The notes under the pieces were generated by a model. The model was not told where the DNA came from. It worked only from the letters and a program-made list of their open reading frames with translations, and did no database searches. From the NCBI RefSeq assembly GCF_020873895.1, contig NZ_JAHWGT010000003.1, positions 124,001 to 188,000 of the forward strand: a stretch of 64,000 nucleotides of DNA, in the 5' to 3' direction. The number at the start of each line of letters is the position of its first letter. Positions within the stretch are counted from its first letter, which is position 1. The DNA is from Streptomyces sp. DH12. Lineage in GTDB: Bacteria > Actinomycetota > Actinomycetes > Streptomycetales > Streptomycetaceae. Both the position numbers and the translations under genes were made by a program. Below, one piece after another: positions 40,486-48,887 of the stretch.

Positions 40486-41307
40486 TCAGTGCGGCAGGGA
40501 GCGCAGGAAGTCGGCGGTCGCCGCGTCGGCCGGGACGAAGGTCTCGATGGCGAGCTCGGCCACCGTCACGTCCATCGGCGTGTTGAACGTCGAGATCGAC
40601 GACACGAACGACAGCACCCGCCCCCGGACCTCGATCCGCAGCGGCAGCGCGAAGTACGCGTACGGCCCGGGCCGCTCTCCGTCCTCCCCACCGCCCCCGT
40701 CCGCCCCGGCGGCCTCCGGCACCGGGTACGCGGCGACCTCCTCGTACAGCGCGCGCAGCCGCGCGGAGCGGTCCAGGGCGATCTGCCGCTCCATCTGCGC
40801 CAGCAGGTGGCCGCGCCACTCCGGCAGGTTGCGGATGCGCGGCGCGAGCCCCTCCGGGTGGAGGGTGACCCGCATGGCGTTCGGCGGCGGGCCCAGCAGG
40901 TGGTCGGGCACCCCCTCCAGCAGCAGCCCGGCGCCCCGGTTCGCCGCCAGCACCGCGTACGAGCCGTCCACGACGATCGCCGGGTACGGGTCGTACCCGG
41001 CGAGCAGCCGCTCGACGCCCTCGCGCAGCGGGCCCAGCTCGGGGCCGTCGAGCGCCGACTCCGTGTACCGGGGCGCGTAACCGGCCGCCAGCAGCAGCGT
41101 GTTGCGCTCGCGGACGGGCACGTCCAGGTGCTCCGCCAGCCGCAGCACCATCTCCTCGCTCGGCCGGGACCGGCCCGTCTCGACGAACGACACGTGCCGC
41201 GCCGACGAGTTCGCCCGCAGCGCCAACTCCAACTGGCTCAGCCGGCGCCGCTCCCGCCACTCCCGCAGCAGAGCCCCCACGCCCGTGACCGTCGCGACCG
41301 TCGTCAT
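40486..41307 (-). CDS. HTH (Xre) regulator with MmyB-like ligand domain
   Basis: A 273-residue regulator. The N-terminal Xre helix-turn-helix spans residues 10-70 (LLREWRERRRLSQLELALRA, then SSARHVSFVETGRSRPSEEM). Residues 95-265 form the MmyB-like PAS-fold effector domain (PYPAIVVDGSYAVLAANRGA, later ALPLRIEVRGRVLSFVSSIS). Such regulators are common in streptomycetes and usually control an adjacent oxidoreductase; here the divergent gene is pterin dehydratase. It appears leaderless, with TACCGT 7 bases before ATG 41307. Confidence 0.87.
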   Translation of the reverse strand: MTTVATVTGVGALLREWRERRRLSQLELALRANSSARHVSFVETGRSRPSEEMVLRLAEHLDVPVRERNTLLLAAGYAPRYTESALDGPELGPLREGVERLLAGYDPYPAIVVDGSYAVLAANRGAGLLLEGVPDHLLGPPPNAMRVTLHPEGLAPRIRNLPEWRGHLLAQMERQIALDRSARLRALYEEVAAYPVPEAAGADGGGGEDGERPGPYAYFALPLRIEVRGRVLSFVSSISTFNTPMDVTVAELAIETFVPADAATADFLRSLPH

Positions 41308-41418
41308 ACCGCAGACGGTAGCCGAGACCGCCGTGTTGACCACCGGCGGCGGCGCCCGGGACCGTAGGGTCGGCACCGCCGCCACCCCGCCGGCGCCGAA
41401 CCGGAAGGAGCACGGGTC

Positions 41419-41724
41419 ATGCCCACCGAACCGCTGTCGCAGAAGGAGATCGAGGACCGGCTGCGCGAACTGCCCGGCTGGAGCCTGGCGGGCGACCGGA
41501 TCTCCCGCACGTACCGCCTGGCCACGCACTTCGCGGCCACCGCGATGGTCGTCCACGTCGCCCGCGTCCAGGACGAGCTGAACCACCACTCCGACCTCAC
41601 CCTCGGCTACGACACCGTCGCCCTGTCGGTGCACACCCACGACGCGGGCGGCGCCGTCACGCACCGCGACTTCGACCTCGCGACCCGGGTGGAGGCCATC
41701 GCCGCGGCCCACGGCGCCGACTGA
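41419..41724 (+). CDS. 4a-hydroxytetrahydrobiopterin dehydratase (PCD/DCoH)
   Basis: A 101-residue enzyme that regenerates pterin cofactors by dehydrating 4a-carbinolamine. The core motif is LNHHSDLTLGYDTVALSVHT followed by HDAGGAVTHRDFDLA (residues about 55-90), corresponding to the family pattern HHPxxxxxYNxVxxxLxTHD. Proline is replaced by Ser in HHSD. ATG 41419 has AAGGAG 8 bases upstream. No pterin-dependent hydroxylase is adjacent. Confidence 0.88.
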   Translation: MPTEPLSQKEIEDRLRELPGWSLAGDRISRTYRLATHFAATAMVVHVARVQDELNHHSDLTLGYDTVALSVHTHDAGGAVTHRDFDLATRVEAIAAAHGAD

Positions 41725-41789
41725 CCTGCCCGCGGGCGCGGGGCGTTGCCGGAACGGCACGGTTCCTCGCCCCGCGGCGCCGTACCGCG

Positions 41790-41795
41790 CACGCT
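41790..41795 (+). promoter_or_regulatory. Possible leaderless -10 (methyltransferase)
   Basis: CACGCT ends 6 bases before ATG 41802; no ribosome binding site. It differs from TANNNT at the first base. Confidence 0.35.
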
Positions 41796-41801
41796 GTCCC
41801 C

Positions 41802-42656
41802 ATGACCCACCACCACTCCACCCGGATCGACTGGTCCGAGATGCTGCCGCTGCTGGAGCAGGGCGCCGAGATCCGCATCCCGATGTACCGGCAGGCCGCG
41901 TCCTGGCTCACCGAGCTGCTGTCACCGGGCTCGGTGCAGCGGGTCCTCGACGTCGGCAGCGGCCCCGGCGTGCTGTCGTGCCTCCTCGCCGAGACCTTCC
42001 CGTACGCGGAGGTCGTCGCCGTCGATCCGACGCCCGAGCTGCTGGAGCGCGCCCGGGAACGGGCCGCCGAACGGGGCGGCCGCGTCACCACGCTGGCCGC
42101 CGAACTCCCCGACGGCGTCGACGCGCTGGGCGAGGCCGACCTCGTGTGGGCGGGGGAGTCCGTCCACCACATCGGCGACCAGCTCGGCGCCCTGACCGAC
42201 CTGGGCCGCAGGCTGCGCCCCGGCGGGCTGCTCGCCATCGCGGAGGGCGGCCTGCCGCCCCGGTACCTGCCCCGCGACCTCGGCTTCGGCCGCCCCGGGC
42301 TGGAGGCCCGGCTGGAGGCGGTGACGGCCGACTGGTTCACCACGATGCGGACCGAACTGCCCGGCTCCCGCCGGGAGACCGAGGACTGGCGGGCGCTCCT
42401 CGCCGCTGCCGGCCTCGCCCCGGCCGGTACGCGCACCTTCCTGCTGGACATCCCCGCCCCGGTGCCCGCCGTGGTCCGGGAGCACGTCGTCATGGCCGTG
42501 GACCGGCACCGCAGGGTCGCCGACGACCTCACGGAGGAGGACGCGGCCACCCTCGACCGCCTCCTGGACCCGGCCGACCCGGCGAGCCTCCACCACCGCC
42601 CCGACGTCCACTTCCTCACCGCCCGCACCATCCACACGGCCCGACGCGTCAACTGA
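41802..42656 (+). CDS. Class I SAM-dependent methyltransferase
   Basis: A 284-residue enzyme. Motif I is VLDVGSGPGVLSCLLAETF (about residues 47-65), post-I acidic VVAVDPTPELLERA, motif II-like ADLVWAGESVHHIGDQLGAL (about 110-130) and LRPGGLLAIAEGG for motif III. The C-terminal part contains RYLPRDLGFGRPGLEARLEA and probably binds the acceptor, which is unknown. It begins MTHHHSTRIDWSEMLPLLEQ. It may be leaderless. Confidence 0.87.
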   Translation: MTHHHSTRIDWSEMLPLLEQGAEIRIPMYRQAASWLTELLSPGSVQRVLDVGSGPGVLSCLLAETFPYAEVVAVDPTPELLERARERAAERGGRVTTLAAELPDGVDALGEADLVWAGESVHHIGDQLGALTDLGRRLRPGGLLAIAEGGLPPRYLPRDLGFGRPGLEARLEAVTADWFTTMRTELPGSRRETEDWRALLAAAGLAPAGTRTFLLDIPAPVPAVVREHVVMAVDRHRRVADDLTEEDAATLDRLLDPADPASLHHRPDVHFLTARTIHTARRVN

Positions 42657-42776
42657 CCCCCGCGCCCCCCTGGCCGGCCCGCGCCGACGCACGCCCGCAC
42701 CGGGCGGCGGACGGCGCGGGCGCGCCGCCGTCCGAGCCCCTCGGCGCCGGCCGGCTCCGCCCGCGCGCCGGGGAAG

Positions 42777-42806
42777 TTGGGCGCGGCGCCGCGCCCTCCA
42801 TATGAT
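42777..42806 (+). promoter_or_regulatory. Leaderless promoter of the vWA gene
   Basis: TTGGGC (42777-42782), an 18-base spacer and TATGAT (42801-42806), followed by 6 bases and ATG 42813. This is the clearest housekeeping-type promoter in the window; transcription should start on the codon. Confidence 0.65.
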
Positions 42807-42812
42807 CCGGCG

Positions 42813-44099
42813 ATGATCACACGAAAGCGACTGGCTGCCGCGGTGTGCGGCCTGCTGGTCACGTTGACGGGCGGGCTCGGCACGACCGCCGCCCTCGCCG
42901 ACGCGGGGGAACCCGCGGGCGAGGCACCCAAGGTCGAACTGGTCCTCGACGTCAGCGGGTCCATGCGCGCCCGCGACATCGACGGCCAGTCCCGCATGGC
43001 CGCCGCGAAGCAGGCGTTCAACGAGGTGCTCGACGCCGTCCCGGCGGACGTGCGGCTCGGCATCCGCACCCTCGGCGCCGACTACCCCGGCAAGGACCGC
43101 GAGCGGGGCTGCCGGGACACGCAGCAGCTGTACCCGGTCGGCCCGCTCGACCGGACCGAGGCCAAGGCCGCCGTGGCGACGCTCGTCCCGACCGGCTGGA
43201 CGCCCATCGGCCCCGCCCTCCTCGGCGCGGCCGACGACCTCGAAGGCGGCGACGCCACCCGCAGGATCGTCCTCATCACCGACGGCGAGGACACCTGCGC
43301 CCCCCTCGACCCGTGCGAGGTCGCCCGGGAGATCGCCGCCAAGGGCATCCACCTCACCATCGACACGCTCGGCCTCGTCCCCGACGCCAAGACCCGCGCC
43401 CAGCTCGTCTGCATCGCCGAGGCCACCGGAGGCACGTACACCTCCGTCCGGCACACCGCCGAACTCTCCGAGCGGGTCAGCCAACTCGTCGAGCGGGCCG
43501 CCGCGCCGGTCCTCACCCCGGTCGCGACCGAGGGCGCCGACCGGTGCGCCGCGGCGCCCGTGCTCGCTCCCGGCCTGTACACCGACCGCGAGGTGATCGG
43601 CAGCCACCGCTGGTACCGCGTGGAGGTCCCGCCCGGGCACGAGCTGCGCGCGGCCGTCAGCATCGCCGCCGACCGGGCCGTGAACCGTGACTACGGCGTC
43701 CTGCTGCGGGCGTCCACCCCGGCCGGGCGGGAGATCGTGCGGGGCGAGGCGGCCGGGGACGGCCGCACCGACGTGATCTCCACGGGCCTGCGCCACCCGA
43801 AGCCGCCCGCCGACGACGCCGACGCCGACACCGGATCCGGCAAGCCGGCGGAGGAGACCGTCTGCCTGCGCGTCAGCAACTCCTTCTCCGTCCCCGCCGG
43901 CGTCAAGACCACCCCGGGCCTGCCGGTCGAGCTGAGCATCGCCCTCGTCGACGGCCCGGACGAGGCGTCCGACACCGCCTTCCTCGGACTCGCCCGCGGC
44001 TGGTGGGCGCTGGGCGTCCTCGTGCTCGCCGGCTTCGTCGCCGGGCTCCTGTGGGGCTGGCTCTCGCGCTGGCGCGTCACCGTCTGGAGGACCAACTGA
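42813..44099 (+). CDS. Secreted, membrane-anchored von Willebrand factor A protein
   Basis: A 428-residue protein. The signal peptide is at residues 1-30 (RLAAAVCGLLVTLTGGLGTT ending ALADAG). The vWA domain is at about 38-235, with the MIDAS motif DVSGSM (about 47), TGWTPIGPAL and ITDGEDTC. A beta-rich region (about 245-385) and a C-terminal membrane helix (about 400-420, ALGVLVLAGFVAGLLWGWL) follow. It probably binds a metal-dependent protein partner outside the membrane. It overlaps the next secreted gene by one base (TGATG), so the two likely form a surface complex. Confidence 0.87.
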   Translation: MITRKRLAAAVCGLLVTLTGGLGTTAALADAGEPAGEAPKVELVLDVSGSMRARDIDGQSRMAAAKQAFNEVLDAVPADVRLGIRTLGADYPGKDRERGCRDTQQLYPVGPLDRTEAKAAVATLVPTGWTPIGPALLGAADDLEGGDATRRIVLITDGEDTCAPLDPCEVAREIAAKGIHLTIDTLGLVPDAKTRAQLVCIAEATGGTYTSVRHTAELSERVSQLVERAAAPVLTPVATEGADRCAAAPVLAPGLYTDREVIGSHRWYRVEVPPGHELRAAVSIAADRAVNRDYGVLLRASTPAGREIVRGEAAGDGRTDVISTGLRHPKPPADDADADTGSGKPAEETVCLRVSNSFSVPAGVKTTPGLPVELSIALVDGPDEASDTAFLGLARGWWALGVLVLAGFVAGLLWGWLSRWRVTVWRTN

Positions 44100-44902
44100 T
44101 GCGTACCGTACGCTCCTCGCGCCCCCGGCCGCGGTCAGCCGCCGCCGTCCTGCTCGCCGGGGCCGCGTTCCTCGGCCTCGCCGCCCCGGCCGCCGTCGCC
44201 GCGAGCCCCTCGCCCACCCCGTCGGCGCGGGACGGGGAGGCGGCCGCGCCCACCGAGGCGGGCACCTCCTTCCGGGCCGCCACCGCCGTGCGCCCCGGGC
44301 AGCGCGCCACCGCCCAGGCGTCGACCGGCGACTACCTGTACTGGCAGTTCCCCGCGGACGCCGGCGACCGGACGACCGTACGGGCCGTGGTCACGCTCCC
44401 CGAGTCGTCCGCCCGCCGCTCGGGCGGCACCTGGCGGATCGACGTGTACGACGGACTGCGCCGCCGCCAGGCGTGCCGGTACGGCAGCGACGCCCGCGCG
44501 CTCGCCGCGGACGCCCGCACCGCCGAACTCACCTGCCACCTGCGCACCGTCCGGGCGTGGGCCGAGCCGTGGTCCGACGACCCGCTGCCCGGTGCGTACT
44601 ACGTCCGGCTCACCGCCGTGGGGGTGGCCGCCACCGACATCGGCCTGCCCTTCGACGCGGCGCTGGACGTCACCGTCGAGGACGCGGGCGGCGCGGCGGC
44701 GGTCGACGGCCGCCTGGCCGCCCCGCTCGTCCAGGGTTCGTCGGCCACCGTCGAGCCCGAGGACGGCTGGTCGTCCGGCTGGTGGTCGACGCGCTGGCTG
44801 TGGACGGCGGGCGGCGCAGCGCTCGCGGCGCTGGCGGGCGTGTGGGGGTACACCCTGACGCGCGGCCCGGGCCGCCCCGCGGGGACGCCCGGCCGTCCCT
44901 GA
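44099..44902 (+). CDS. Secreted membrane-anchored partner of the vWA protein
   Basis: A 267-residue protein with the same topology as its neighbour: signal peptide at residues about 14-35 (AAAVLLAGAAFLGLAAPAAV then AAS), a beta-rich exterior domain (about 50-225; GDYLYWQFPADAGDRTTVRA and RQACRYGSDA) and a C-terminal membrane helix (about 232-256). The exterior domain resembles the beta-sandwich of the C-terminal half of the vWA protein. Two Cys pairs could form disulfides. The start codon overlaps the upstream stop by one base. Unrecognised function; probably acts with the vWA protein. Confidence 0.78.
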   Translation: MRTVRSSRPRPRSAAAVLLAGAAFLGLAAPAAVAASPSPTPSARDGEAAAPTEAGTSFRAATAVRPGQRATAQASTGDYLYWQFPADAGDRTTVRAVVTLPESSARRSGGTWRIDVYDGLRRRQACRYGSDARALAADARTAELTCHLRTVRAWAEPWSDDPLPGAYYVRLTAVGVAATDIGLPFDAALDVTVEDAGGAAAVDGRLAAPLVQGSSATVEPEDGWSSGWWSTRWLWTAGGAALAALAGVWGYTLTRGPGRPAGTPGRP

Positions 44903-44960
44903 CCGGCCCTGCGGCGGCCGGGCCCCGCACGCGGGGTGTCCGGCCGCCGGGCGGACCGGC

Positions 44961-44984
44961 CCGGTGGCCGGGCCCGGCCACCGG
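44961..44984. terminator. Hairpin between convergent genes
   Basis: A 10-bp stem CCGGTGGCCG / CGGCCACCGG with a 4-base loop, between the vWA pair and the acyl-CoA ligase. Confidence 0.6.
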
Positions 44985-44999
44985 CCACCGGCCGGCCGG

Positions 45000-46823
45000 T
45001 CAGCGGTACAGCGCGTCGACCTCCGCCGCGTACACCGTCTCGATCGCCCGACGCTTCAACTTCAGCGACGGGGTGAGCAGCCCGTGCTCCTCGCTGAACG
45101 GGTGCGCCAGTATCCGGAAGGTGCGGATCGACTCGGCGTGCGACACCAGGGTGTTGGCGGCCACGACCGCCCGCCGGATCTCCTTCTCCAGGGCCGGGTC
45201 GCGGACCAGCTCGACCGCCGGCAGGACCGTCCTGCCCTGCATCGCCAGCCAGTGCTCGACCGCCTCCTGGTCCAGGGTCACCAGCGCCGCCACGTACGGC
45301 CTGTCGTTGCCGACCACGACGCACTGGGCGACCAGCGGGTGGGACCGCACGCGGTCCTCCAGCGCGAGCGGCGACACGCTCTTGCCGCTCGTCGTCACCA
45401 GGATCTCCTTCTTCCGCCCGGTGATCGTCAGGTACCCGTCCTCGTCGAGCGCGCCCAGGTCCCCCGTGGCCAGCCAGCCGTCGCGCAGGACGGCGTCGGT
45501 CGCGGCCGGGGCGTTGAGGTAGCCGGAGAAGACGTTCCGGCCCCGCACCCACACCTCCCCGTCCTCCGCGAGGCGCACCGACGTCCCCGGTACGGGCTGC
45601 CCGACGGTGCCGTACCTGATCCGCTCCGGCGGGTTCGCGGTCGCCGCCGACGCCGTCTCGGTCAGCCCGTACCCCTCGTACACGGTCACGCCCGCGCCCG
45701 CGAAGAACAACCCCATCCGCCGGTCCATCGCCGAGCCGCCGGACATCGCGTGCCGCACCCGCCCGCCCAGCGCCTCGCGGACCCTCCCGTAGACGACCTT
45801 CTCGAAGAACTGGTGCTGCACCCGCAGCGCCGCGGACGGGCCCGGCCCGAGCCCGAAGTCCCGCTGCTCCAGCGCCTCCGCGTACCGCACCGCCACCTCC
45901 ACCGCCCGGTCGAAGGCCCCGCCCCTGCCCTCGGCCTCCGCCCGCCGCCGCGCCGCGTGGAAGACCTTCTCGAAGACGTACGGGACGGCCAGCACGAACG
46001 ACGGGCGGAACGCCGCCAGGTCCGGCAGCAGCGCGCCCGCCGACATCAGCGGCTGGTGGCCCAGCTTCACCCGGCCGCGCACCGCCGCGATCTGCACCAT
46101 GCGGCCGAAGACGTGGGCGAGGGGGAGGAAGAGCAGCGTCGACGCCTCCTCGCCGGGCCGGGGGCGGAACACCGGCTCCCAGCGCTCGACGAGGGTGTCC
46201 GCCTCGAACATGAAGTTGCCGTGCGTCAGGACGCACCCCTTCGGGCGGCCGGTCGTCCCCGACGTGTAGATCACCGTCGCGATCGACTCGGGCGTCACCG
46301 CCCGCCGGTGCCGGTGCACCACCTCGTCGTCGATCCGGGCGCCCGCCGCGACGAGCTCGGCCACGGCCCCCGTGTCCAGCTGCCACAGCCGCTTCAGCAG
46401 CGGCAGCCGGTCCACGACGGAGCCGACGGTCATGGCGTGGTCCTCGTGCTCCACGAGGCAGGCGGTGACGCCGGCGTCGTGCAGCATCCAGTGCACCTGG
46501 TCGGCGGAGGACGTGGGGTACACCGGCACCGGCTGCGCCCCCACGGTCCACAGCGCGAAGTCGAACAGCGTCCACTCGTAGCGCGTGCGCGACATGACGG
46601 CGACCCGGTCCCCGAACCGCACGCCCTGCGCGAGCAACCCCTTGGCGAGCGCCAGCACCTCGTCGCGGAACCCCGCGGAGGTGACCTCGCCCCACCGGCC
46701 GGACGCGTCCTTGCGTCCCAGGGCGACGCGGCACGGGTCGCTCGCGGCGTGGTCGAACACGGCGTCGGCCAAGCCGCCGACCAGCGGAGCGGTCGCCAGG
46801 GGTGGCACGGTCATCTCGCGCAA
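45000..46823 (-). CDS. Long-chain acyl-CoA synthetase (AMP-forming; FadD15-like)
   Basis: A 607-residue adenylate-forming enzyme activating fatty acids to acyl-CoA. Motifs: the P-loop VIYTSGTTGRPKGCVLTHGN (about residues 175-194), YGLTETASAATANPP (about 385), WLATGDLGALDEDGYLTITG (about 450-470) and the C-terminal catalytic lysine region TPSLKLKRRAIE. The best start is TTG 46823 with AAGGAG 7 bases upstream; the ATG three codons later is too far from that site. It lacks a signal peptide; such ligases are peripheral membrane proteins. It converges with the vWA pair. Confidence 0.9.
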   Translation of the reverse strand: MREMTVPPLATAPLVGGLADAVFDHAASDPCRVALGRKDASGRWGEVTSAGFRDEVLALAKGLLAQGVRFGDRVAVMSRTRYEWTLFDFALWTVGAQPVPVYPTSSADQVHWMLHDAGVTACLVEHEDHAMTVGSVVDRLPLLKRLWQLDTGAVAELVAAGARIDDEVVHRHRRAVTPESIATVIYTSGTTGRPKGCVLTHGNFMFEADTLVERWEPVFRPRPGEEASTLLFLPLAHVFGRMVQIAAVRGRVKLGHQPLMSAGALLPDLAAFRPSFVLAVPYVFEKVFHAARRRAEAEGRGGAFDRAVEVAVRYAEALEQRDFGLGPGPSAALRVQHQFFEKVVYGRVREALGGRVRHAMSGGSAMDRRMGLFFAGAGVTVYEGYGLTETASAATANPPERIRYGTVGQPVPGTSVRLAEDGEVWVRGRNVFSGYLNAPAATDAVLRDGWLATGDLGALDEDGYLTITGRKKEILVTTSGKSVSPLALEDRVRSHPLVAQCVVVGNDRPYVAALVTLDQEAVEHWLAMQGRTVLPAVELVRDPALEKEIRRAVVAANTLVSHAESIRTFRILAHPFSEEHGLLTPSLKLKRRAIETVYAAEVDALYR

Positions 46824-47136
46824 TGGCCTGCTCCTTGTGGCGCTCAGCACAGCGGAGGGTGACGGTACCCCACGGAGAGTGGGTGCGGGAGGGGGTCGTC
46901 AAGGTCTGGACAAGGCCCGTCGGCACTGGTCAGACAGGCGAGCGCGTGGTCACGGGGGCAGGGGCCCGGCCGCTACTGACCGGCGGGTAAGGAGCGGCCG
47001 CCGGAATCTCCACCGAATCTGTACGGGCCGGCCACAGCCACCGTGGCCGAGACCTGCTCCACCCGTTTCCGCCGCCGGTCACCGCCCCCGGTGGCGGGGA
47101 GCCGCCCCACCGCCCCGCCACCAAGATCAAGGCCGT
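46824..47136. other. Intergenic region, divergent genes
   Basis: About 310 bases between the acyl-CoA ligase and the small leaderless gene. A GGGTAC lies on the minus strand at 46870-46865 but has no GNNT 14-16 bases upstream. No gene is supported. Confidence 0.35.
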
Positions 47137-47142
47137 TACGGT
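47137..47142 (+). promoter_or_regulatory. -10 element of a leaderless promoter (small peptide)
   Basis: TACGGT, then 6 bases, then ATG 47149. No ribosome binding site. Confidence 0.5.
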
Positions 47143-47148
47143 GAGGGC

Positions 47149-47355
47149 ATGCCCGCACCCGCACCCGCGTCCCGGTCGCTCCCGCGCACACCCCCGCACC
47201 GCACGTCCCCGCGCCGCGGCACGTCCGTCCCGCACCGCGCGCCCCTCCCGAGCGGCCCGGCCGCGCCCCGCGGGTCCTCGTCCCGCGCGGCCGCGCCCCA
47301 CCCCGCGACCCCCACTGCCGCGCGCCCGCGCGCCGGGGGCGGTGGCGCCCGGTGA
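47149..47355 (+). CDS. Small basic leader-like protein coupled to ferredoxin gene
   Basis: A 68-residue Arg/Pro/Ala/Ser-rich peptide starting MPAPAPASRSLPRT. It has no fold or family that I recognise. Support comes from position: it begins 6 bases after a TACGGT -10 box (leaderless) and its stop overlaps the ferredoxin start (GTGA). The ferredoxin start itself has no strong ribosome binding site, so translation of this peptide may be needed to deliver ribosomes. It could be a leader peptide or simply the 5' end of the mRNA. Confidence 0.45.
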   Translation: MPAPAPASRSLPRTPPHRTSPRRGTSVPHRAPLPSGPAAPRGSSSRAAAPHPATPTAARPRAGGGGAR

Positions 47356-47753
47356 GCCGCTGGATACGGCCCGGCGCGGACCGGCCCTGCTCGCTCGTCG
47401 TCTGCCGGGGCTGCTGCTGCGGCGACGCGCGCAAGCACCCGGGCACCGACCACGCGGGCCAGCTGGCGCGGCTGCGGCAGGCGGCCGCCGCGTCCGGCGG
47501 CCGGCTGACCGTCCGTACCAGCGACTGCCTCGGCCCCTGCGGCCAGGCCAACGTCGTGGTCGTCCAGCCCTCCGGCGAGGCCCGCAGGAAGGGTGCCCGC
47601 GCCGCCTGGATCGGCTGGACGCTGGACGACGACTGCCTCGACGACATCCTCGCCTGGGTCGACGCGGGCGGCCCCGGCCTCGCCGAACCCCCGCCGACCC
47701 TCACCCTCCAGATGATCGACCCGCCGGTGGAGGCCCGCCGCCGCGCCCGCTGA
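47352..47753 (+). CDS. Thioredoxin-like [2Fe-2S] ferredoxin-type protein
   Basis: A 133-residue protein of the thioredoxin-fold [2Fe-2S] group (as in NuoE and Shethna-type ferredoxins). Cysteines are C13, C18, C21, C22, C23 and the pair C59/C63 in TSDCLGPCGQANVVVVQP, which gives four plausible cluster ligands. The cluster probably serves electron transfer. GTG 47352 overlaps the stop of the upstream peptide. It converges with fdhD, so a link with formate dehydrogenase is possible, but no dehydrogenase gene is present in the window. Confidence 0.82.
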   Translation: MSRWIRPGADRPCSLVVCRGCCCGDARKHPGTDHAGQLARLRQAAAASGGRLTVRTSDCLGPCGQANVVVVQPSGEARRKGARAAWIGWTLDDDCLDDILAWVDAGGPGLAEPPPTLTLQMIDPPVEARRRAR

Positions 47754-47782
47754 CCCGCGCACGCCCCGGACGCGGCCCGGGT

Positions 47783-48634
47783 TCAGACGCGCAGGGCGGC
47801 CCCGTCGGCCCCGACGAGCCGGTGCTCACCCGCGTACACGTTCATCGACCCGCCCCGCAGGAACCCCACCAGGGTGAGCCCGGTCTCGGCGGCCAGGTCC
47901 ACCGCGAGCGACGACGGCGCCGACACCGCCGCGAGCACCGGCACGCCCGCCATGACCGCCTTCTGCGCCAGCTCGAACGACGCCCGACCGGACACCAGCA
48001 GCACCGCGCCGGCCAGCGGCAGCCGACCCTCCCGCAGTGCCCGGCCCACCACCTTGTCCACGGCGTTGTGCCGCCCCACGTCCTCCCGAACGTCCAGCAG
48101 CTCACCGGACGGGGAGAACAGCGCCGCCGCGTGGAGGCCCCCGGTCCGCTCGAACACCCGCTGCTCCGCCCGCAGCCGGTCCGGCAGCCCGGCGAGCGTG
48201 TCCGTCCCGACCGTCAGGGGCGGGGCGTCCGCCAGGGAGAACCGGGCGGTCGTGCGCACGGCGTCGAGGCTCGCCTTGCCGCACAGGCCGCACGACGAGG
48301 TGGTGTAGACGTTCCGCTCCAACGAGATGTCGGGCACGGGCACGCCCGGCGCCAGCCGCACGTCCACGACGTTGTAGGTGTTGACGCCGTCCTCGCGCGC
48401 CCCGGCGCAGTACACGATGGACCGTACGTCGTCCGCCGAGGCCAGCACCCCCTCGCTCACCAGGAAGCCGGCCGCCAGCGCGAAGTCGTCGCCCGGGGTG
48501 CGCATGGTCACGGCGAGCGGTTTGCCGTTCAGCCGGATCTCCAGCGGCTCCTCGGCCACGAGCGTGTCCGGCCGGGTGGCGACCGCCCCGTCCCGCACCC
48601 GGATGACGCGCCGCCGCTCCGTGACCCGTCCCAT
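47783..48634 (-). CDS. fdhD: Formate dehydrogenase accessory sulfurtransferase FdhD
   Basis: A 283-residue protein that transfers sulfur from IscS to the molybdenum cofactor of formate dehydrogenase. Motifs: [20 protein letters not shown] near the N-terminus, GFLVSEGVL, the sulfur-carrying Cys pair in [11 protein letters not shown] (about residue 120), GGLHAAALF and [16 protein letters not shown] (about 190). ATG 48634 has GGAGGGG 8 bases upstream. The length is normal. The dehydrogenase it serves is outside the window. Confidence 0.92.
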   Translation of the reverse strand: MGRVTERRRVIRVRDGAVATRPDTLVAEEPLEIRLNGKPLAVTMRTPGDDFALAAGFLVSEGVLASADDVRSIVYCAGAREDGVNTYNVVDVRLAPGVPVPDISLERNVYTTSSCGLCGKASLDAVRTTARFSLADAPPLTVGTDTLAGLPDRLRAEQRVFERTGGLHAAALFSPSGELLDVREDVGRHNAVDKVVGRALREGRLPLAGAVLLVSGRASFELAQKAVMAGVPVLAAVSAPSSLAVDLAAETGLTLVGFLRGGSMNVYAGEHRLVGADGAALRV

Positions 48635-48887
48635 GTGCCCGTCCCCTCCGTCGCCCCGCGGTACCGTCCCGGTGGGCATTCTCGCGCACGGCCGCCCCAC
48701 CCGCCCCGCCCGACCCCGGCGTCGCCGTCACGCAGGGTCGAGCACCGGTCACCGCGGCGATGTGGCGGACTCTCCAAGTGGCGGGCGGGAATCCTGTCGG
48801 GTCACGCGACGGGTTACCGGTGAGTCGCTGACCAGACTGGGGAACTCCTGACCGTTCGACAACCGACAGCCAAGGGGGTTCCCGGGC

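Noticed and set aside
46865-46870. GGGTAC on the minus strand before the acyl-CoA ligase as a SigB-type promoter
   Set aside because: No GNNT element 14-16 bases upstream.
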